This document shows positions 38,253 to 48,314 of a stretch of DNA of 64,000 nt, one piece after another; within the stretch, counting starts at the first letter, position 1, and the number at the start of each line of letters is the position of its first letter. The position numbers and the translations under genes were made by a program. Below the pieces are notes generated by a model that saw only the letters and a list, made by a program, of their open reading frames with translations, searched no databases and was not told where the DNA came from. The stretch is from Chloroflexota bacterium. GTDB taxonomy: Bacteria > Chloroflexota > UBA6077 > FW602-bin22 > CADDYW01. The DNA lies in assembly GCA_021324795.1 (NCBI GenBank), contig JAJPIK010000030.1, forward strand, positions 62,001-126,000, written 5' to 3'.

Positions 38253-40445
38253 TTAGGTTACAAACAAGGCCCCGGCTTCCAGTCCAAAGCGCAGGTACTC
38301 GTTCAGGCTGCTTTGCAAGTTCTTCAAGCGTTGAGTTTGCTGGAGATAGTGGAATGCGCCAAGCTCACCCTCGTCGTCGGCGCCGGTCGTCAGTTCGGGT
38401 GCGCTCGCCAAGGCTAGTTGGCCATAACCGGGGTCGCCATAGCTGATGCTCGTAAACTGAGGCACGAGCCGTCCGGCCGATTCCGCGTCCGCCGGCAAGC
38501 ACCGGAAGCGCCGGGGAGCGCGTGAATCGAACGGCAAGTAGCAGTAGCGAACACAACCGGTTTGGCGACGAATCGCCCGCACCAGACCGGTGAAGAGGCA
38601 ATTGCTCGCGCTGATGCTCCGAACGGTCGTCGTGCCGAGAATGGTACTCGTCTGGACGCTCGTGGGCGGGCCGGCGATCGCGGCGCCGTTGCCGCCATCG
38701 ACGACGCTGTCGAGGACGTTGAGCGCTTGAATCGTATCGGTGGCGACAATTGGCCCGGTGATGCTGCGTTCGACGGTCACGACTAGGCTCTCGTTGTCCT
38801 GGCCGGTGGCCGTATTGGCATTGACGGTGAGTCCACCGGCCGACGGCACCAACGTCGAGTGAGCGATACGCAGGCCGCCGAGGTGACCGGCTTGGACGGT
38901 GAGCGCTCCCTCGATCAAGATGCCATCGACGACGAAGGAGCCCGGATCGACGCTATCAGCCGACGCCGTTCCCTGTACGGCGATGCCCCCCCGCAGGTGT
39001 GGACGCAGACCGTCCGGGGTCAGACGTCCGGCATTGCGAACCGGCGGGCTTACCCCATCCGGCGCCGGATCTTCCGGCCAGTCGGCGGCAATGAGTATGA
39101 GCTGACTGCCAGCGGGAATCAGGATCGTGTTGGCGCCGGTAAGATCCTCGACGTATGACTGGCTATCCATGATCGCGATCACGCCAATCGTTCCGGGGGG
39201 CTGGCTGTTCCACTCCTGGATTGCCTCGGCCAGTGTCTTAACGAGAAAAGTCTGCCCGGTCGGCGTGTCGACTGTGACGCCCCGTTGCCAGGTCACCGGT
39301 TTGGTCAGCGCTTTCGCGAGCGAGGCGCGGCGATTGTAAGGGCCGCCGCCCAGATCGGCCGAGAAGCCGTAAGCGTAGCTGACTTCGACCCGGTTCGGGG
39401 TCACGCCGGACGGGAAGGCGATCCTTCCAAGCACGGGATCGATCGCGACCTGAATCGGCAGTGCCTGCGTGGGACCGCCAGCGCTGGGAGTGTAGCTTTT
39501 CGTCGTCGGCGGCCGATGCCAGCCTTCCGGAATCGCCGTGGCCGGATCCCGCAAATTACAGCAGGCGATCCGCTCGGGTGGCACGACGGTCCCGTCGACG
39601 GTGATCTGGAGCACTGGCTCGTCGCCGAAGTAAACCTTGGCGGCCTCGCCCTGATCGGCGATCGCCTGCCGACGGGCTTCCAGTTCATCGTAGAGCGCGC
39701 GGCGTCGCAGCTCTCCCGGCACATTCTCTTCGACAACACGCTGGGTTGGCTCGGTCAGAGTTTGCGGCCGATTGAAAAGCGGGACCGAAAGCCCCAGCGG
39801 GTTAAAGGTATACCGACCGGCCTGAGCCGGCGTCGCCGCGGGAACGGCGTGCGCCGTCGTATCCATGAGCCAGTAGCTCGTCAAGCGCCAGAGGAAAATA
39901 CCAACGTTGGGTAGGTTGTACTTGCCGCGGCGATCGTCGACGTGGCGCACCTCGACCAGATGGGTCATCGTCTCAAACGGGCCATTCAACAGCTCGAAGC
40001 GCCGGGCATCGCGCAGGTCGACCGTCGCCTGGCTGGCCAGCCGCACGTGATTGACGTTTTGGGTCGTCGCGAGTAGCTCAAAGAATTCGACGGCGCGCGC
40101 TAGCCAACCGGTCACGTCACGCGCTACACGCTCCAAAGTCGCAGCGGTCCCCTTCCCTCGTCGATAGGCCAGCGTATTGGCGACCAAGCCGCGCTGACTG
40201 AAGGCGCCACCGTCGATGGCGAGCAGGTCCCGGACGCCGAGGAGATCCCCGATGTAGGGCACGACCCATTCGGCGCAGGTTTCGATGAACCAGTTGTCAT
40301 AAAGACGATCGAGATCAGTTTGGAGCAGATCGAGCTCGTCTTCCAAGATGGCGAGCAACGCGCGAAGCTGACCTTTTTGATCCGCGTCACGCTGTCGATA
40401 GATCGCGGGCAGGAGATTGAACAAGCGCTCGCTGGTCATGCTCAT
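38253..40445 (-). CDS. eCIS baseplate protein with P2 gpI-like N-terminus
   Basis: 730 residues from ATG at 40445, which overlaps the upstream stop (ATGA). The N-terminal LFNLLPAIYRQRDADQ and LYDNWFIETCAEWVVPYIGD resemble tail protein I of P2-like phages, which joins baseplate wedge to fibres. The rest is beta-rich with repeated short strands (GGLRIAHSTLVPSAGGLTV), suggesting a beta-helix. It probably links the J-like wedge to the outer appendage. Confidence 0.72.
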   Translation of the reverse strand: MSMTSERLFNLLPAIYRQRDADQKGQLRALLAILEDELDLLQTDLDRLYDNWFIETCAEWVVPYIGDLLGVRDLLAIDGGAFSQRGLVANTLAYRRGKGTAATLERVARDVTGWLARAVEFFELLATTQNVNHVRLASQATVDLRDARRFELLNGPFETMTHLVEVRHVDDRRGKYNLPNVGIFLWRLTSYWLMDTTAHAVPAATPAQAGRYTFNPLGLSVPLFNRPQTLTEPTQRVVEENVPGELRRRALYDELEARRQAIADQGEAAKVYFGDEPVLQITVDGTVVPPERIACCNLRDPATAIPEGWHRPPTTKSYTPSAGGPTQALPIQVAIDPVLGRIAFPSGVTPNRVEVSYAYGFSADLGGGPYNRRASLAKALTKPVTWQRGVTVDTPTGQTFLVKTLAEAIQEWNSQPPGTIGVIAIMDSQSYVEDLTGANTILIPAGSQLILIAADWPEDPAPDGVSPPVRNAGRLTPDGLRPHLRGGIAVQGTASADSVDPGSFVVDGILIEGALTVQAGHLGGLRIAHSTLVPSAGGLTVNANTATGQDNESLVVTVERSITGPIVATDTIQALNVLDSVVDGGNGAAIAGPPTSVQTSTILGTTTVRSISASNCLFTGLVRAIRRQTGCVRYCYLPFDSRAPRRFRCLPADAESAGRLVPQFTSISYGDPGYGQLALASAPELTTGADDEGELGAFHYLQQTQRLKNLQSSLNEYLRFGLEAGALFVT

Positions 40446-43174
40446 GGTGTCCACTCCGTCACGGCCACCCCGGCCGGATTCACCGTGAGTAGCTCGGCGG
40501 GCTGAATGTGCTGATTCTCGATCCGAGCCGGGCGGGCCAGCAGGACCGGCGTCGGCGTCGTCTGATTCGGGCCGGTGACGTCGTCCACTCGGTAAAGCTG
40601 GGTCAGATCCGTCGCGATAACACCCGGCACGGCTTGGATCGCCGTCTCAATTTCGGCCCCCGACACCGACTGTCCGAGCGCGCGCTGGGCAAACGCAAAC
40701 GTCTTCAGCACCGTCGACTGGACAGCCTCCAAGACATCGTCTACCTCGTAGCGAGGCTTATCGACCAACACCCGCGCGGTCAGATTGAAGTACAGCGGCT
40801 GATAGGAATCGACCTGAAACCGCTGAACTGGATCGCAGGCTTGCTGAATCGCTGCGACCAAATTTTGGTAGAGGGTCGATCCGGGGTCGACCGGATCACC
40901 GGTCACCGCGGCAACCGTCACGTTGACCAGATACGACGCACCGGTCCAGAGTGCCACGGCCTGGGCTTTGCCAATTCCCGCGAAGGCACGGGCAAAGTCC
41001 TCGAAGTCGCGAAGCGAGACGATTCGATCCAAGGTCAGAACCGTCAGCGGCGCGTTGGTCCGGGCGCTGTCGCGATCCTCCGGATCGGCGGCGCCGGTCG
41101 CCGGCAGAGGATTGGTTACCCCGCGAATGCCAAGCGGCCGGGTTTGGAGCAAGGTCAGGCTGCCCGCGTCAACCATCCCCTTGAGGCCGCTCCCAGTGCG
41201 GTAGGTCGCGGTGACGTTTTCCGAGCCGCTCGGCAAGCGTGACCCCTGCTGGCCATCGCCAAAGATCACCGCGAACTTTCCGTCGTCGGACATCCGGACG
41301 ATGTAGACCTGGCTTTTTGGACCCTGACCGTAAAGTCGCGGCTCCTCGGTCCATTGGATACCGTTGACACGTAGGCTCAGCGTGCTCTGGGCGCCGCTCG
41401 CGGTCGATGCCGAAAGGTAGGTCAAGGGCGGACGCCGCAGCATGAAGCTCTGACCGCTCTGGCTGCCATCCCCACTGCCCAACACCTCATTGACAGTTTC
41501 ACCGTGGGTCGCTAGCGCCACGTTTGCGCTCACCGTCACCGTCTTGCGGACGTAGCCGTATTGCAAGCCCGGCTGACTGACCGGCCCGGAGCCCTGGAAG
41601 CTAACCATCGTGAAGCCGCCCGCGTGGACCGAATCGGTGACAAAGACGACCTCGCTCGCGGTCACCCCTGGCAGATCGACCCGTTCACCTTGAACCACCA
41701 GCGGCTGCCCCGGCGATAGGCCCAGCACAAGCTGTCCCAAGGGAATGCTCGTGCTGCCAGCAGCAATCGGATCGACAATCGGCAAATCGGCGAGATCCAG
41801 CCGTTCACTCTGGACGAAAGCCGTCGTCGACCGGGTCCGAAAGTCCTTCGTGGTGTCCGGAGCGCTCGTGCCGTCCGGCTGGGTGAGAGTCAGGCCAGTC
41901 GTCCGTCCACTCATGCCGTAGTCGGCCAGCGACATTTCGTCCACCACGCCAACGCGGTAAACCGTCGCCTGGGTCGTCGGACTTTGGAAGACGGCCCAGG
42001 TGTTCGGCAAGACACTTGGCAGTGCACGCTCCAGGTGAACGTGGGCGTCAGTATAGCTCTTGCCGCCGGAGTCGGTCCAAATCTTGGTGCCGCCGTTGGC
42101 GTCCCAGTCGGGATAGGGATTAGTGCCATCGGTCCGGTTCAGGCTTGCATGGAGCGGCGCGTTGTTTCCGAAGAAACCGAGCCGCGCCCGGAAGGCGAAA
42201 ACGCCTTCGTCGGCTGGCGGTAAGGTTGGCTGGGAAGGACCGGCGCTAGCCTGCAGTACGGTGATCGGGTTCCAGCGCTGCACTGCGAAGAACGCGTTGA
42301 GGTCACGCTCACTCCAGGATTGTTCGAGCACCCGTGACTCCAGCTCAGTCTGATTCAGTGTTACGCCCAGCTTATCAATGACGCCGGTGACGTACGTTTT
42401 CGGGACGTAGCGCGGTGGTGGTGGCGGGTTATCGACCAGATCGACCCGGGTGCGCTGCTGATTGGCCTCGACGGTCACGGCTTTGATCGAGACGACCTTG
42501 GTTTGCAGCGAGCCACTAGCCCGACTCGACAGGAGCAAGAAATCGCCCACTTTCAGGTTCGTCGTCGTACCGGCCAGGTAGAGACTGGTCGCGTTCAGGT
42601 CGAGTGTCTGGGGTTGGGTCAGTCGTGGCGTCAGGGCGTTCCATTCCTTCTTGACGGTGATCGTCGTGCTCGTCTCAAAGGTCTGGGGAAGCTGGCCAGG
42701 GGTCGGGATACTCTGAATCCGGGTGCCGGCCGAAACTGTCGCGATGCCCGGCGCGCCCGGCGCATCCTCGACGGTGAAAACAAGATACGTCGACGCGGAG
42801 ACACCGGGCCGAAGCTCATAGCCAATCGTCCGGGCTAGCTCGAGCACCGAGCGCCGCTCGGTCGCAGTGCGGAGATAGCCTTCGTTCGCGATTCGCCCCT
42901 GATAGAATGTGAGAACGTCGCCGACGACTGCCCAGGCATCGAGCAGGGCAATCGACGGGTCATCGGGAGCGCGCGTCGTCAGCGCAGCTAAGGGCGGCGT
43001 CGCGGTCGGCGCACTCGGATCCGTTTGAATGGGTAGACGCGCAAGCATGCGCTGTAGAAAGGTCGCGTAGGTCCCAATCCGATAGGCGAGTGCGGGCAGA
43101 CCCGGCCGATTGTCGATGCTCGGCTCGGCCGGGCTTCCGGCGCAGCAGCCACAGGTATCCAAGGTCTGGCTCAT
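40442..43174 (-). CDS. eCIS baseplate J-like protein 2
   Basis: 910 residues, ATG overlapping the stop of the 830-residue gene. AYRIGTYATFLQRMLARLP and LDAWAVVGDVLTFYQGRIAN start the protein. The C-terminal part (DRIVSLRDFEDFARAFAGIG, VLVDKPRYEVDDV) matches baseplate J/gp47 wedge proteins. It corresponds in position to Afp12/Pvc12. With the next protein it would form the baseplate wedge that controls sheath contraction. Confidence 0.82.
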   Translation of the reverse strand: MSQTLDTCGCCAGSPAEPSIDNRPGLPALAYRIGTYATFLQRMLARLPIQTDPSAPTATPPLAALTTRAPDDPSIALLDAWAVVGDVLTFYQGRIANEGYLRTATERRSVLELARTIGYELRPGVSASTYLVFTVEDAPGAPGIATVSAGTRIQSIPTPGQLPQTFETSTTITVKKEWNALTPRLTQPQTLDLNATSLYLAGTTTNLKVGDFLLLSSRASGSLQTKVVSIKAVTVEANQQRTRVDLVDNPPPPPRYVPKTYVTGVIDKLGVTLNQTELESRVLEQSWSERDLNAFFAVQRWNPITVLQASAGPSQPTLPPADEGVFAFRARLGFFGNNAPLHASLNRTDGTNPYPDWDANGGTKIWTDSGGKSYTDAHVHLERALPSVLPNTWAVFQSPTTQATVYRVGVVDEMSLADYGMSGRTTGLTLTQPDGTSAPDTTKDFRTRSTTAFVQSERLDLADLPIVDPIAAGSTSIPLGQLVLGLSPGQPLVVQGERVDLPGVTASEVVFVTDSVHAGGFTMVSFQGSGPVSQPGLQYGYVRKTVTVSANVALATHGETVNEVLGSGDGSQSGQSFMLRRPPLTYLSASTASGAQSTLSLRVNGIQWTEEPRLYGQGPKSQVYIVRMSDDGKFAVIFGDGQQGSRLPSGSENVTATYRTGSGLKGMVDAGSLTLLQTRPLGIRGVTNPLPATGAADPEDRDSARTNAPLTVLTLDRIVSLRDFEDFARAFAGIGKAQAVALWTGASYLVNVTVAAVTGDPVDPGSTLYQNLVAAIQQACDPVQRFQVDSYQPLYFNLTARVLVDKPRYEVDDVLEAVQSTVLKTFAFAQRALGQSVSGAEIETAIQAVPGVIATDLTQLYRVDDVTGPNQTTPTPVLLARPARIENQHIQPAELLTVNPAGVAVTEWTP

Positions 43175-45663
43175 TGTCCACCTAGCAGAGAGAACTCGAT
43201 TTTGCCGTTCTCGGGGGCATTGGGATCATTGTCCAGTCGCGCGATCTCGAGCCGCGCCATGGGGATCACGCCCGTTTGGATCTCCCCTTGGGCGGCCTCT
43301 CCCCAACGCTGAAAGCGGTTCTGCTTCGGCGGCGTATTGTCGACATCGACCCAGGCGACACCCGGAACCTGCATCGCCGTGGCAACGACCTGAGAAAGGT
43401 AGACCGGCTGACCGAAGGTGAAATTATCTGGGTGGAAAAAGCCGCGCCGACCGTCGGGCAAATCGACCGCGCTGAAGGTTTCGTAGAGCGCCTGCTCGAC
43501 GTTAGTACGGACGTAGCCGGGCGCCACGCAGATGGTTAGCGCAATATCCAGGGAAACGTAGCGCGGTGAGTCGATCTCCAAATCGTAGCCGGCCACGCGG
43601 AACCGCTCGAGAAAGTCGCGCATCTCAGCCTTGAACGCCTCGTCCACCGGCGCACCCCCCAGACGGTCGACCGTGACGAACATCGTGTTCCAGCTACCGG
43701 TCCAACGACGGGTAGCGGCGGCGCGCTGCACCTTGGGATGACGCTCGGCCGCTGCGGCGTAGTCAGCCTCGGTTACCGCGCGCTCCTGGGTCCGGAAGGC
43801 TTGCGGTGCGTAGAGCTGAGCCTGGGGAAGAGGCTCGGGGTCGGTGCCGCCGGTGGCGGGCAGAGGATTGCGGACGATACTGACGTCGGCCAGATCAGTC
43901 ACGAGACAGGTGAGAGCATCTGCGCCAACGTTACCGGCATGGCCATTGCCGACGCGGTAGGTCGCGGTGAATAAGGAGCCCGTCATGGGCTGGCGACCAA
44001 GGACGTCGTCGCCAAAGCGGATCCAGGCAACGCCATCGCTCTCCATCTCGACGACGAAATCAGTCGCGAAGCGATCACTCGCCAGGAGATCGCGCTGGGC
44101 AGTCCAGCTTTCCCCATCGCCGCTCAACGTCACGTACGGCACGACCTTGCTCAGATCCAGCGCCGTTGCCGCTGTGGCGGGCTGCGAGCGTGCGACTCCG
44201 TCATCATATGGCTGCCAATGGGTCAGGCCAACCCGCTGGAGCCGAGGGCGGTACAGCACACCATCCGGCACCTGGGCCGGGACGAGCGGCTCACCCCGGA
44301 AGGTCTGGCCATGATCGGCCAGGACGACGTTGCCGCGGGCAACGCTCGCTCCTCGGACTTGATTCGGACCAATCGGGAATTCCCAGAGGCATAAGGGGAA
44401 TGGCAAGGCGTCATCGGCCCACCAGCTCACGCTTACCACTGTCTCGTTGGTCAATGGATCAATTAGCTCGAGTGGATCCTGGTCGAGACGAACGACACAG
44501 CGGTGAGTCGGATCGGCGTCGACGGCAAGGCCACTCGCACCGAGTACCTCCTCGAAGATCAACACATCGCCGGCCCGCAGCGCAAGATCGGCTTTCTTTC
44601 CCTTAAGTGTCGCCATCGTCGCGCCTTTTGGCAGACAGCACCGTGAATCACCCCAGGTATGGAACTGGATCTGGTTGCGCTGCGCTTTCAGCGTCACCGG
44701 CTGGAGCGTCTCGAACACCAGCGAACCACGCGCGAGCGCGTCGGCAAGCTGGGTTGATCGGATCGTGGACGTGGGACTGGCGTCCTGACTCAGGACCGGC
44801 GTTCCGCTTGGCAAGGTCGCGCCATCAGCGCCTCCGCCCGGTTTAACCTCGATCTCGATCCAGGCCCGCGCATTGGCACCCTCGCTTAGAAAATAATCGA
44901 TCAGGCGGGCGTGACGGCGGATCGAGATACGCTTTCGGGCTGTGCCAAGGTAAGCCTCAGTCGCTACCGCATCCTGGTAATAGCTGAGATAGTCGGCAGA
45001 ATAGGCGAGCACCTCGACGATCGCGATCCCCAGATCAGCCGCGTTGCGCTCCTGCCAGTCCGGCATGACCACGGCCAGTCGGTCGAGCATTAGCCGGGTA
45101 AAGCTCGTATAGTCCTTGGCCAGATAGTCGATTTGCGGCGTCGGCAACGTTGGCGGCGGGCAGACCTGGCTCACCTGGCAATCAAAGTCGCTGAAACAGT
45201 CGACCTTGAAAGAAAAATCGATCGCGGAAAGGACCGGATCGAAGCCGGTCGGTGGCAGATTCGGCTGACTCGGCGAGAGAATCAACCGCAGCGTGTAGGT
45301 CGAAAAGTCGCCGGTCGACTTCGTCCGTACGACGATCACGTTGTTCCGATCGGCGAGCGAGGCAAGGAAGGCAATTTCGGCCGGGTTGAGCAACCCGGCC
45401 GGCGCGGCGTTCGCCGGGGCCGCCCAGGCAGTGCCAATCCCGCTGACCCGAACTCCGCCGAGGATCTGGATATTGTGCTGATCGAGACCAGCGACCGGCA
45501 GGAAGCAATGCACCAGCAAGGTCTGCTGCGGTGGACTGCCGGCCGGCGCGTCTTTGTCCAGCACTTCCAGATAATCGATGCCGTTGACCGCGCCGCCGGC
45601 GCGAGCAAGCGCCCGGAGCCGGGCCCGTCGCTGATCCTCCGGGCATGAAATCTGGTCAATCAT
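43171..45663 (-). CDS. eCIS baseplate J-like protein 1
   Basis: 830 residues. IDYLAKDYTSFTRLMLDRL, DWQERNAADLGIAIVEVLAY and SYYQDAVATEAYLGTARKR are signatures of the putative baseplate assembly proteins of contractile injection systems. The C-terminal RAVTEADYAAAAERHP and VARVD-like strands match the J domain. Corresponds to Afp11/Pvc11. It directly abuts the gp25 gene and overlaps the next J-like gene by four bases. Confidence 0.83.
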   Translation of the reverse strand: MIDQISCPEDQRRARLRALARAGGAVNGIDYLEVLDKDAPAGSPPQQTLLVHCFLPVAGLDQHNIQILGGVRVSGIGTAWAAPANAAPAGLLNPAEIAFLASLADRNNVIVVRTKSTGDFSTYTLRLILSPSQPNLPPTGFDPVLSAIDFSFKVDCFSDFDCQVSQVCPPPTLPTPQIDYLAKDYTSFTRLMLDRLAVVMPDWQERNAADLGIAIVEVLAYSADYLSYYQDAVATEAYLGTARKRISIRRHARLIDYFLSEGANARAWIEIEVKPGGGADGATLPSGTPVLSQDASPTSTIRSTQLADALARGSLVFETLQPVTLKAQRNQIQFHTWGDSRCCLPKGATMATLKGKKADLALRAGDVLIFEEVLGASGLAVDADPTHRCVVRLDQDPLELIDPLTNETVVSVSWWADDALPFPLCLWEFPIGPNQVRGASVARGNVVLADHGQTFRGEPLVPAQVPDGVLYRPRLQRVGLTHWQPYDDGVARSQPATAATALDLSKVVPYVTLSGDGESWTAQRDLLASDRFATDFVVEMESDGVAWIRFGDDVLGRQPMTGSLFTATYRVGNGHAGNVGADALTCLVTDLADVSIVRNPLPATGGTDPEPLPQAQLYAPQAFRTQERAVTEADYAAAAERHPKVQRAAATRRWTGSWNTMFVTVDRLGGAPVDEAFKAEMRDFLERFRVAGYDLEIDSPRYVSLDIALTICVAPGYVRTNVEQALYETFSAVDLPDGRRGFFHPDNFTFGQPVYLSQVVATAMQVPGVAWVDVDNTPPKQNRFQRWGEAAQGEIQTGVIPMARLEIARLDNDPNAPENGKIEFSLLGGQ

Positions 45664-46023
45664 CTACGCCTCTCGAGTGAATTGCGCGACCTGGCGCTGC
45701 TGCGAGGTTCGGACGACGTACTGCACCGTCACCGTCAGCGTTGAATCGTCATTCTGGACCTGGACCGCCTCGACCTGAATCAGATTCCCAAGCCACTGTT
45801 GCAGCGCCCCTTGCACCAGCATTTGGGTCGCGGTGGCCAGCTCGTCGCTGTTCGGCGCAAACAGCAGTTGCTGAACGCCACTGCCGAAAGTCGGGCGATT
45901 CACTCGCTCGCCTGGGGCCGTAAACAGAACCTGCTCGATCAAGTCGCGGATGTGGTCGTTGTCTGAACTGGTTTCCGCGGTCCGGCCTCGGCCGTCGACC
46001 CGGAATGGATAAGCAATCTGCAT
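45664..46023 (-). CDS. eCIS gp25-like baseplate protein
   Basis: 119 residues with the GPW/gp25 (IraD-like) fold: IAYPFRVDGRGRTAET, IRDLIEQVLFTAPGERVNRP and FGSGVQQLLFAPN. In T4 and Afp this small protein nucleates sheath polymerisation on the baseplate (Afp9/Pvc9 position). Confidence 0.9.
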   Translation of the reverse strand: MQIAYPFRVDGRGRTAETSSDNDHIRDLIEQVLFTAPGERVNRPTFGSGVQQLLFAPNSDELATATQMLVQGALQQWLGNLIQVEAVQVQNDDSTLTVTVQYVVRTSQQRQVAQFTREA

Positions 46024-46032
46024 CGGGCTGCC

Positions 46033-46353
46033 TCAGGTTCCTTTCACTCGTAGCTGGGTCAGCAGAACGCTCAACGGCGTGCCGGTCGGGGCACAAATCG
46101 ACTGACTGTCCTGCAGGAGAACCGGCACCCCTTCCGCCAACACGCGAAGCGCGCCGGTGACAAACTGGCCGGTCAGGCATGGGCCGTTGCCGGCCGGTGG
46201 CACGAATGCACAGCCGGCAACGAAGTACGGCGACGTCTGAGTCACAATCGGTTGGCCGCTGACCAGAACGCGCGGATTCGGGACGGACGGCATGGCCTGG
46301 CCGCCGTGGGCACAGATGACCGTCGCGCCAAAGTGGAGCAGGAAACCCGGCAT
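46033..46353 (-). CDS. eCIS PAAR-like spike tip protein
   Basis: 106 residues. MPGFLLHFGATVICAHGGQA begins the protein, followed by PRVLVSGQPIV and CAFVPPAGNGPCLTGQF, the layout of PAAR-like/DUF4280 tips. One His-Gly pair and several cysteines could hold a metal at the tip. It matches the Afp10/Pvc10 position. The start overlaps the last base of the spike gene stop. Confidence 0.75.
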   Translation of the reverse strand: MPGFLLHFGATVICAHGGQAMPSVPNPRVLVSGQPIVTQTSPYFVAGCAFVPPAGNGPCLTGQFVTGALRVLAEGVPVLLQDSQSICAPTGTPLSVLLTQLRVKGT

Positions 46354-46850
46354 CAGATCACCTCCAACGCCCCATCGTTGACCGACACGCTCACCGGCGT
46401 CAGCTTGACGCTCGAAGCGCCGGTGCTCAGCTCGATGCCACTCACGTCGAAGACCAGCTTCATCGGCATCGGGACGGCCGGCGGATTCACTTCCAAGGTC
46501 ACTCCGCCGATGCCAGGCAGGTCGCTCAGCGTCAGCGTGATCGCCGAGGTCTTCCAGACCTTCATCTGCTCGACCGCCGGCAGCGCCGGCACTTCGCCAA
46601 CCCCCCAGAAGCAGCCGGTCCAGATCGGAAAGTTCGGATCGCCGTTCTCAAACTCGACCCAAACGTTTGCGCCGGAGGGGGGAATGGCAAAGAAGCCAAC
46701 GCCCGGACCAGCGAACGGCACACAGGGCATCGCCCAGCTCAGCTTGCCCTGACCCAAAACGGTCGGCACGCTCACTTGCAGGCGACCTTGCTGCATCGGG
46801 TCGAGGTTGCTTGCCACCTTCCCCCGATATTTGCCAAAGAATTGCTTCAC
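46353..46850 (-). CDS. eCIS spike protein, gpV/gp5 OB-fold type
   Basis: 165 residues from GTG at 46850, which overlaps the stop of the hub gene (GTGA). KQFFGKYRGKVASNLDPMQQ and GRLQVSVPTVLG followed by PPSGANVWVEFENGDPN are the OB-fold signature of gpV/VgrG spikes. In Afp8/Pvc8 the hub and spike are one fused protein; here they are two genes. Confidence 0.83.
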   Translation of the reverse strand: MKQFFGKYRGKVASNLDPMQQGRLQVSVPTVLGQGKLSWAMPCVPFAGPGVGFFAIPPSGANVWVEFENGDPNFPIWTGCFWGVGEVPALPAVEQMKVWKTSAITLTLSDLPGIGGVTLEVNPPAVPMPMKLVFDVSGIELSTGASSVKLTPVSVSVNDGALEVI

Positions 46851-47986
46851 GGAATCACCACCGGCGTCGTCGATCCCACCCCCTCGCGGGTGAGGGTGAA
46901 TTGCTGTTGATAGCTGCCAACTTGGATGACGTGGGTTACCTGCTTGACGTACCACCAGCCGTCGTAGCTGTAGCCAGCGCCGCGCACGCCGACCAGCGCC
47001 CGTGGCTGAAGCAAAGTGCCATAACGGTCCGCGTCGAGACTTCCCTCGGCCACCACCGCGTCGATCGACGCGTCGGTCTGCCCTTGAGCGCGAGCGTAGG
47101 CTTCCATGACGTTCAGTCCCCCCTCGCGGAACTGCTTCCGGCGTACGTTCGGCTGATTCACCAACCAGGCGGGAAATGCAGCCAACGGCGGGCGGAGGCT
47201 AGCAAAGGTTTGGACCGGAAAAGATTGATTCGTCAGGCGATCCTGGATCTGCCCTTCCACGAGCGTCGGATCCATGGCGTTGTAGCGCACGTTGAACGAG
47301 CTAACGTTCGTCTGCGGGCCCATGTTCACGGTCAGCGCCGATTGCGGCACGCCGACTCGAACCGGTGGTCCCCAGTAGGCGGTATTCGTAAACGGCACGG
47401 GCCCCGGAATGATGTAGAAAACGTATCCGTAGCGTTTCGCCATGTCATTCAGGAATTGAAGGTCGGTCTCCTGCTGAACCGGAATTCGCTCGATCGGAAT
47501 CGGGGGATCGATCACGAGCGGCGGAATGACCATTGGGATCAGACCGTACTGGGCATAGCTCAGAATCAGCTTGTTGGCGATAATCGTCTCATCCTGGGCC
47601 GGGTGCTCAACCGACTTCTCCTCCAGATCCATCATCAGACTGATATCTTCGCCGATGATCGTCACCGACGACTGCCCCGGTTGATCGGACGGCGAGAGCT
47701 GCTGATGAGTAATGATGCCGTCGATCAAGACGCGCGGCGTCACATTGATCGTGACCACGAGAATGACGCGATTGAACGGCTTGAGCAAGGGCGTCGTGAG
47801 CAGCGGATAATCCACCAACCCGCTCAGGCCGGAGCGCCCGGCCTGGAAGGTGATCTCGAATCCAGAACGGCCGGTGTCGCGATGGATGACTTGGGCGTAA
47901 GCCAATGCATCAATCAGCGGCGCCGGCGCCGGGACCGGAACGGTTGGACCAATGAGTAGAGTAAGATGGATTCCAAGCAGACTCAT
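46847..47986 (-). CDS. eCIS hub protein, gpD/gp27-like
   Basis: 379 residues. Beta-rich start (LGIHLTLLIGPTVPVPAP), then RVLIDGIITHQQLSPSD and SVTIIGEDISLMMDLEE. QQETDLQFLNDMAKRYGYVF is typical of phage late control D/gp27 hub proteins. It forms the trimeric hub joining tube to spike. Coupled by overlap to the spike gene. Confidence 0.8.
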   Translation of the reverse strand: MSLLGIHLTLLIGPTVPVPAPAPLIDALAYAQVIHRDTGRSGFEITFQAGRSGLSGLVDYPLLTTPLLKPFNRVILVVTINVTPRVLIDGIITHQQLSPSDQPGQSSVTIIGEDISLMMDLEEKSVEHPAQDETIIANKLILSYAQYGLIPMVIPPLVIDPPIPIERIPVQQETDLQFLNDMAKRYGYVFYIIPGPVPFTNTAYWGPPVRVGVPQSALTVNMGPQTNVSSFNVRYNAMDPTLVEGQIQDRLTNQSFPVQTFASLRPPLAAFPAWLVNQPNVRRKQFREGGLNVMEAYARAQGQTDASIDAVVAEGSLDADRYGTLLQPRALVGVRGAGYSYDGWWYVKQVTHVIQVGSYQQQFTLTREGVGSTTPVVIP

Positions 47987-48007
47987 CGTCGTTTGATCCC
48001 GTTCAGG

Positions 48008-48298
48008 TCAAGCCTGAGGGACCGGCACACGGAGCGTGTTGCCCGGCTCCGCAGTGAGATCGAACGGATTCATCGCGTTGTTGGCGTCGGCCACCCGCCA
48101 GAACTGCAACGGGTCGCCGAGTGTCCGCGCGGTAACGAGATCGATTCGATCTCCCCGAGTCACCATCACCTCGGTCAGCAGCGGCATGGCAGTACCGTCC
48201 GGCAAGAACCTCCGGCGAACGTACGTGATTTGGCGTCCACCCGTCGTCGTGAACGTCGCGGTCGCCAGGGAAGCATAACGGCTGGTCGGATCAAACAT
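48008..48298 (-). CDS. eCIS LysM/tail protein X-like small protein
   Basis: 96 residues from ATG at 48298, chosen because GAGG lies eight bases upstream. VMVTRGDRIDLVTARTLGDP and FWRVADANNAMNPFDLTAEP form a LysM/tail-X fold. In Afp7 this fold is fused to the tube adaptor; here it is a separate gene just after the adaptor. Confidence 0.75.
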   Translation of the reverse strand: MFDPTSRYASLATATFTTTGGRQITYVRRRFLPDGTAMPLLTEVMVTRGDRIDLVTARTLGDPLQFWRVADANNAMNPFDLTAEPGNTLRVPVPQA

Positions 48299-48314
48299 AG
48301 TCATTACCTCGTTT

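Noticed and set aside
46667-47959. 430-codon plus frame opposite the hub and spike genes
   Set aside because: Antisense to conserved hub/spike proteins; Arg/His-rich and without recognisable domains.
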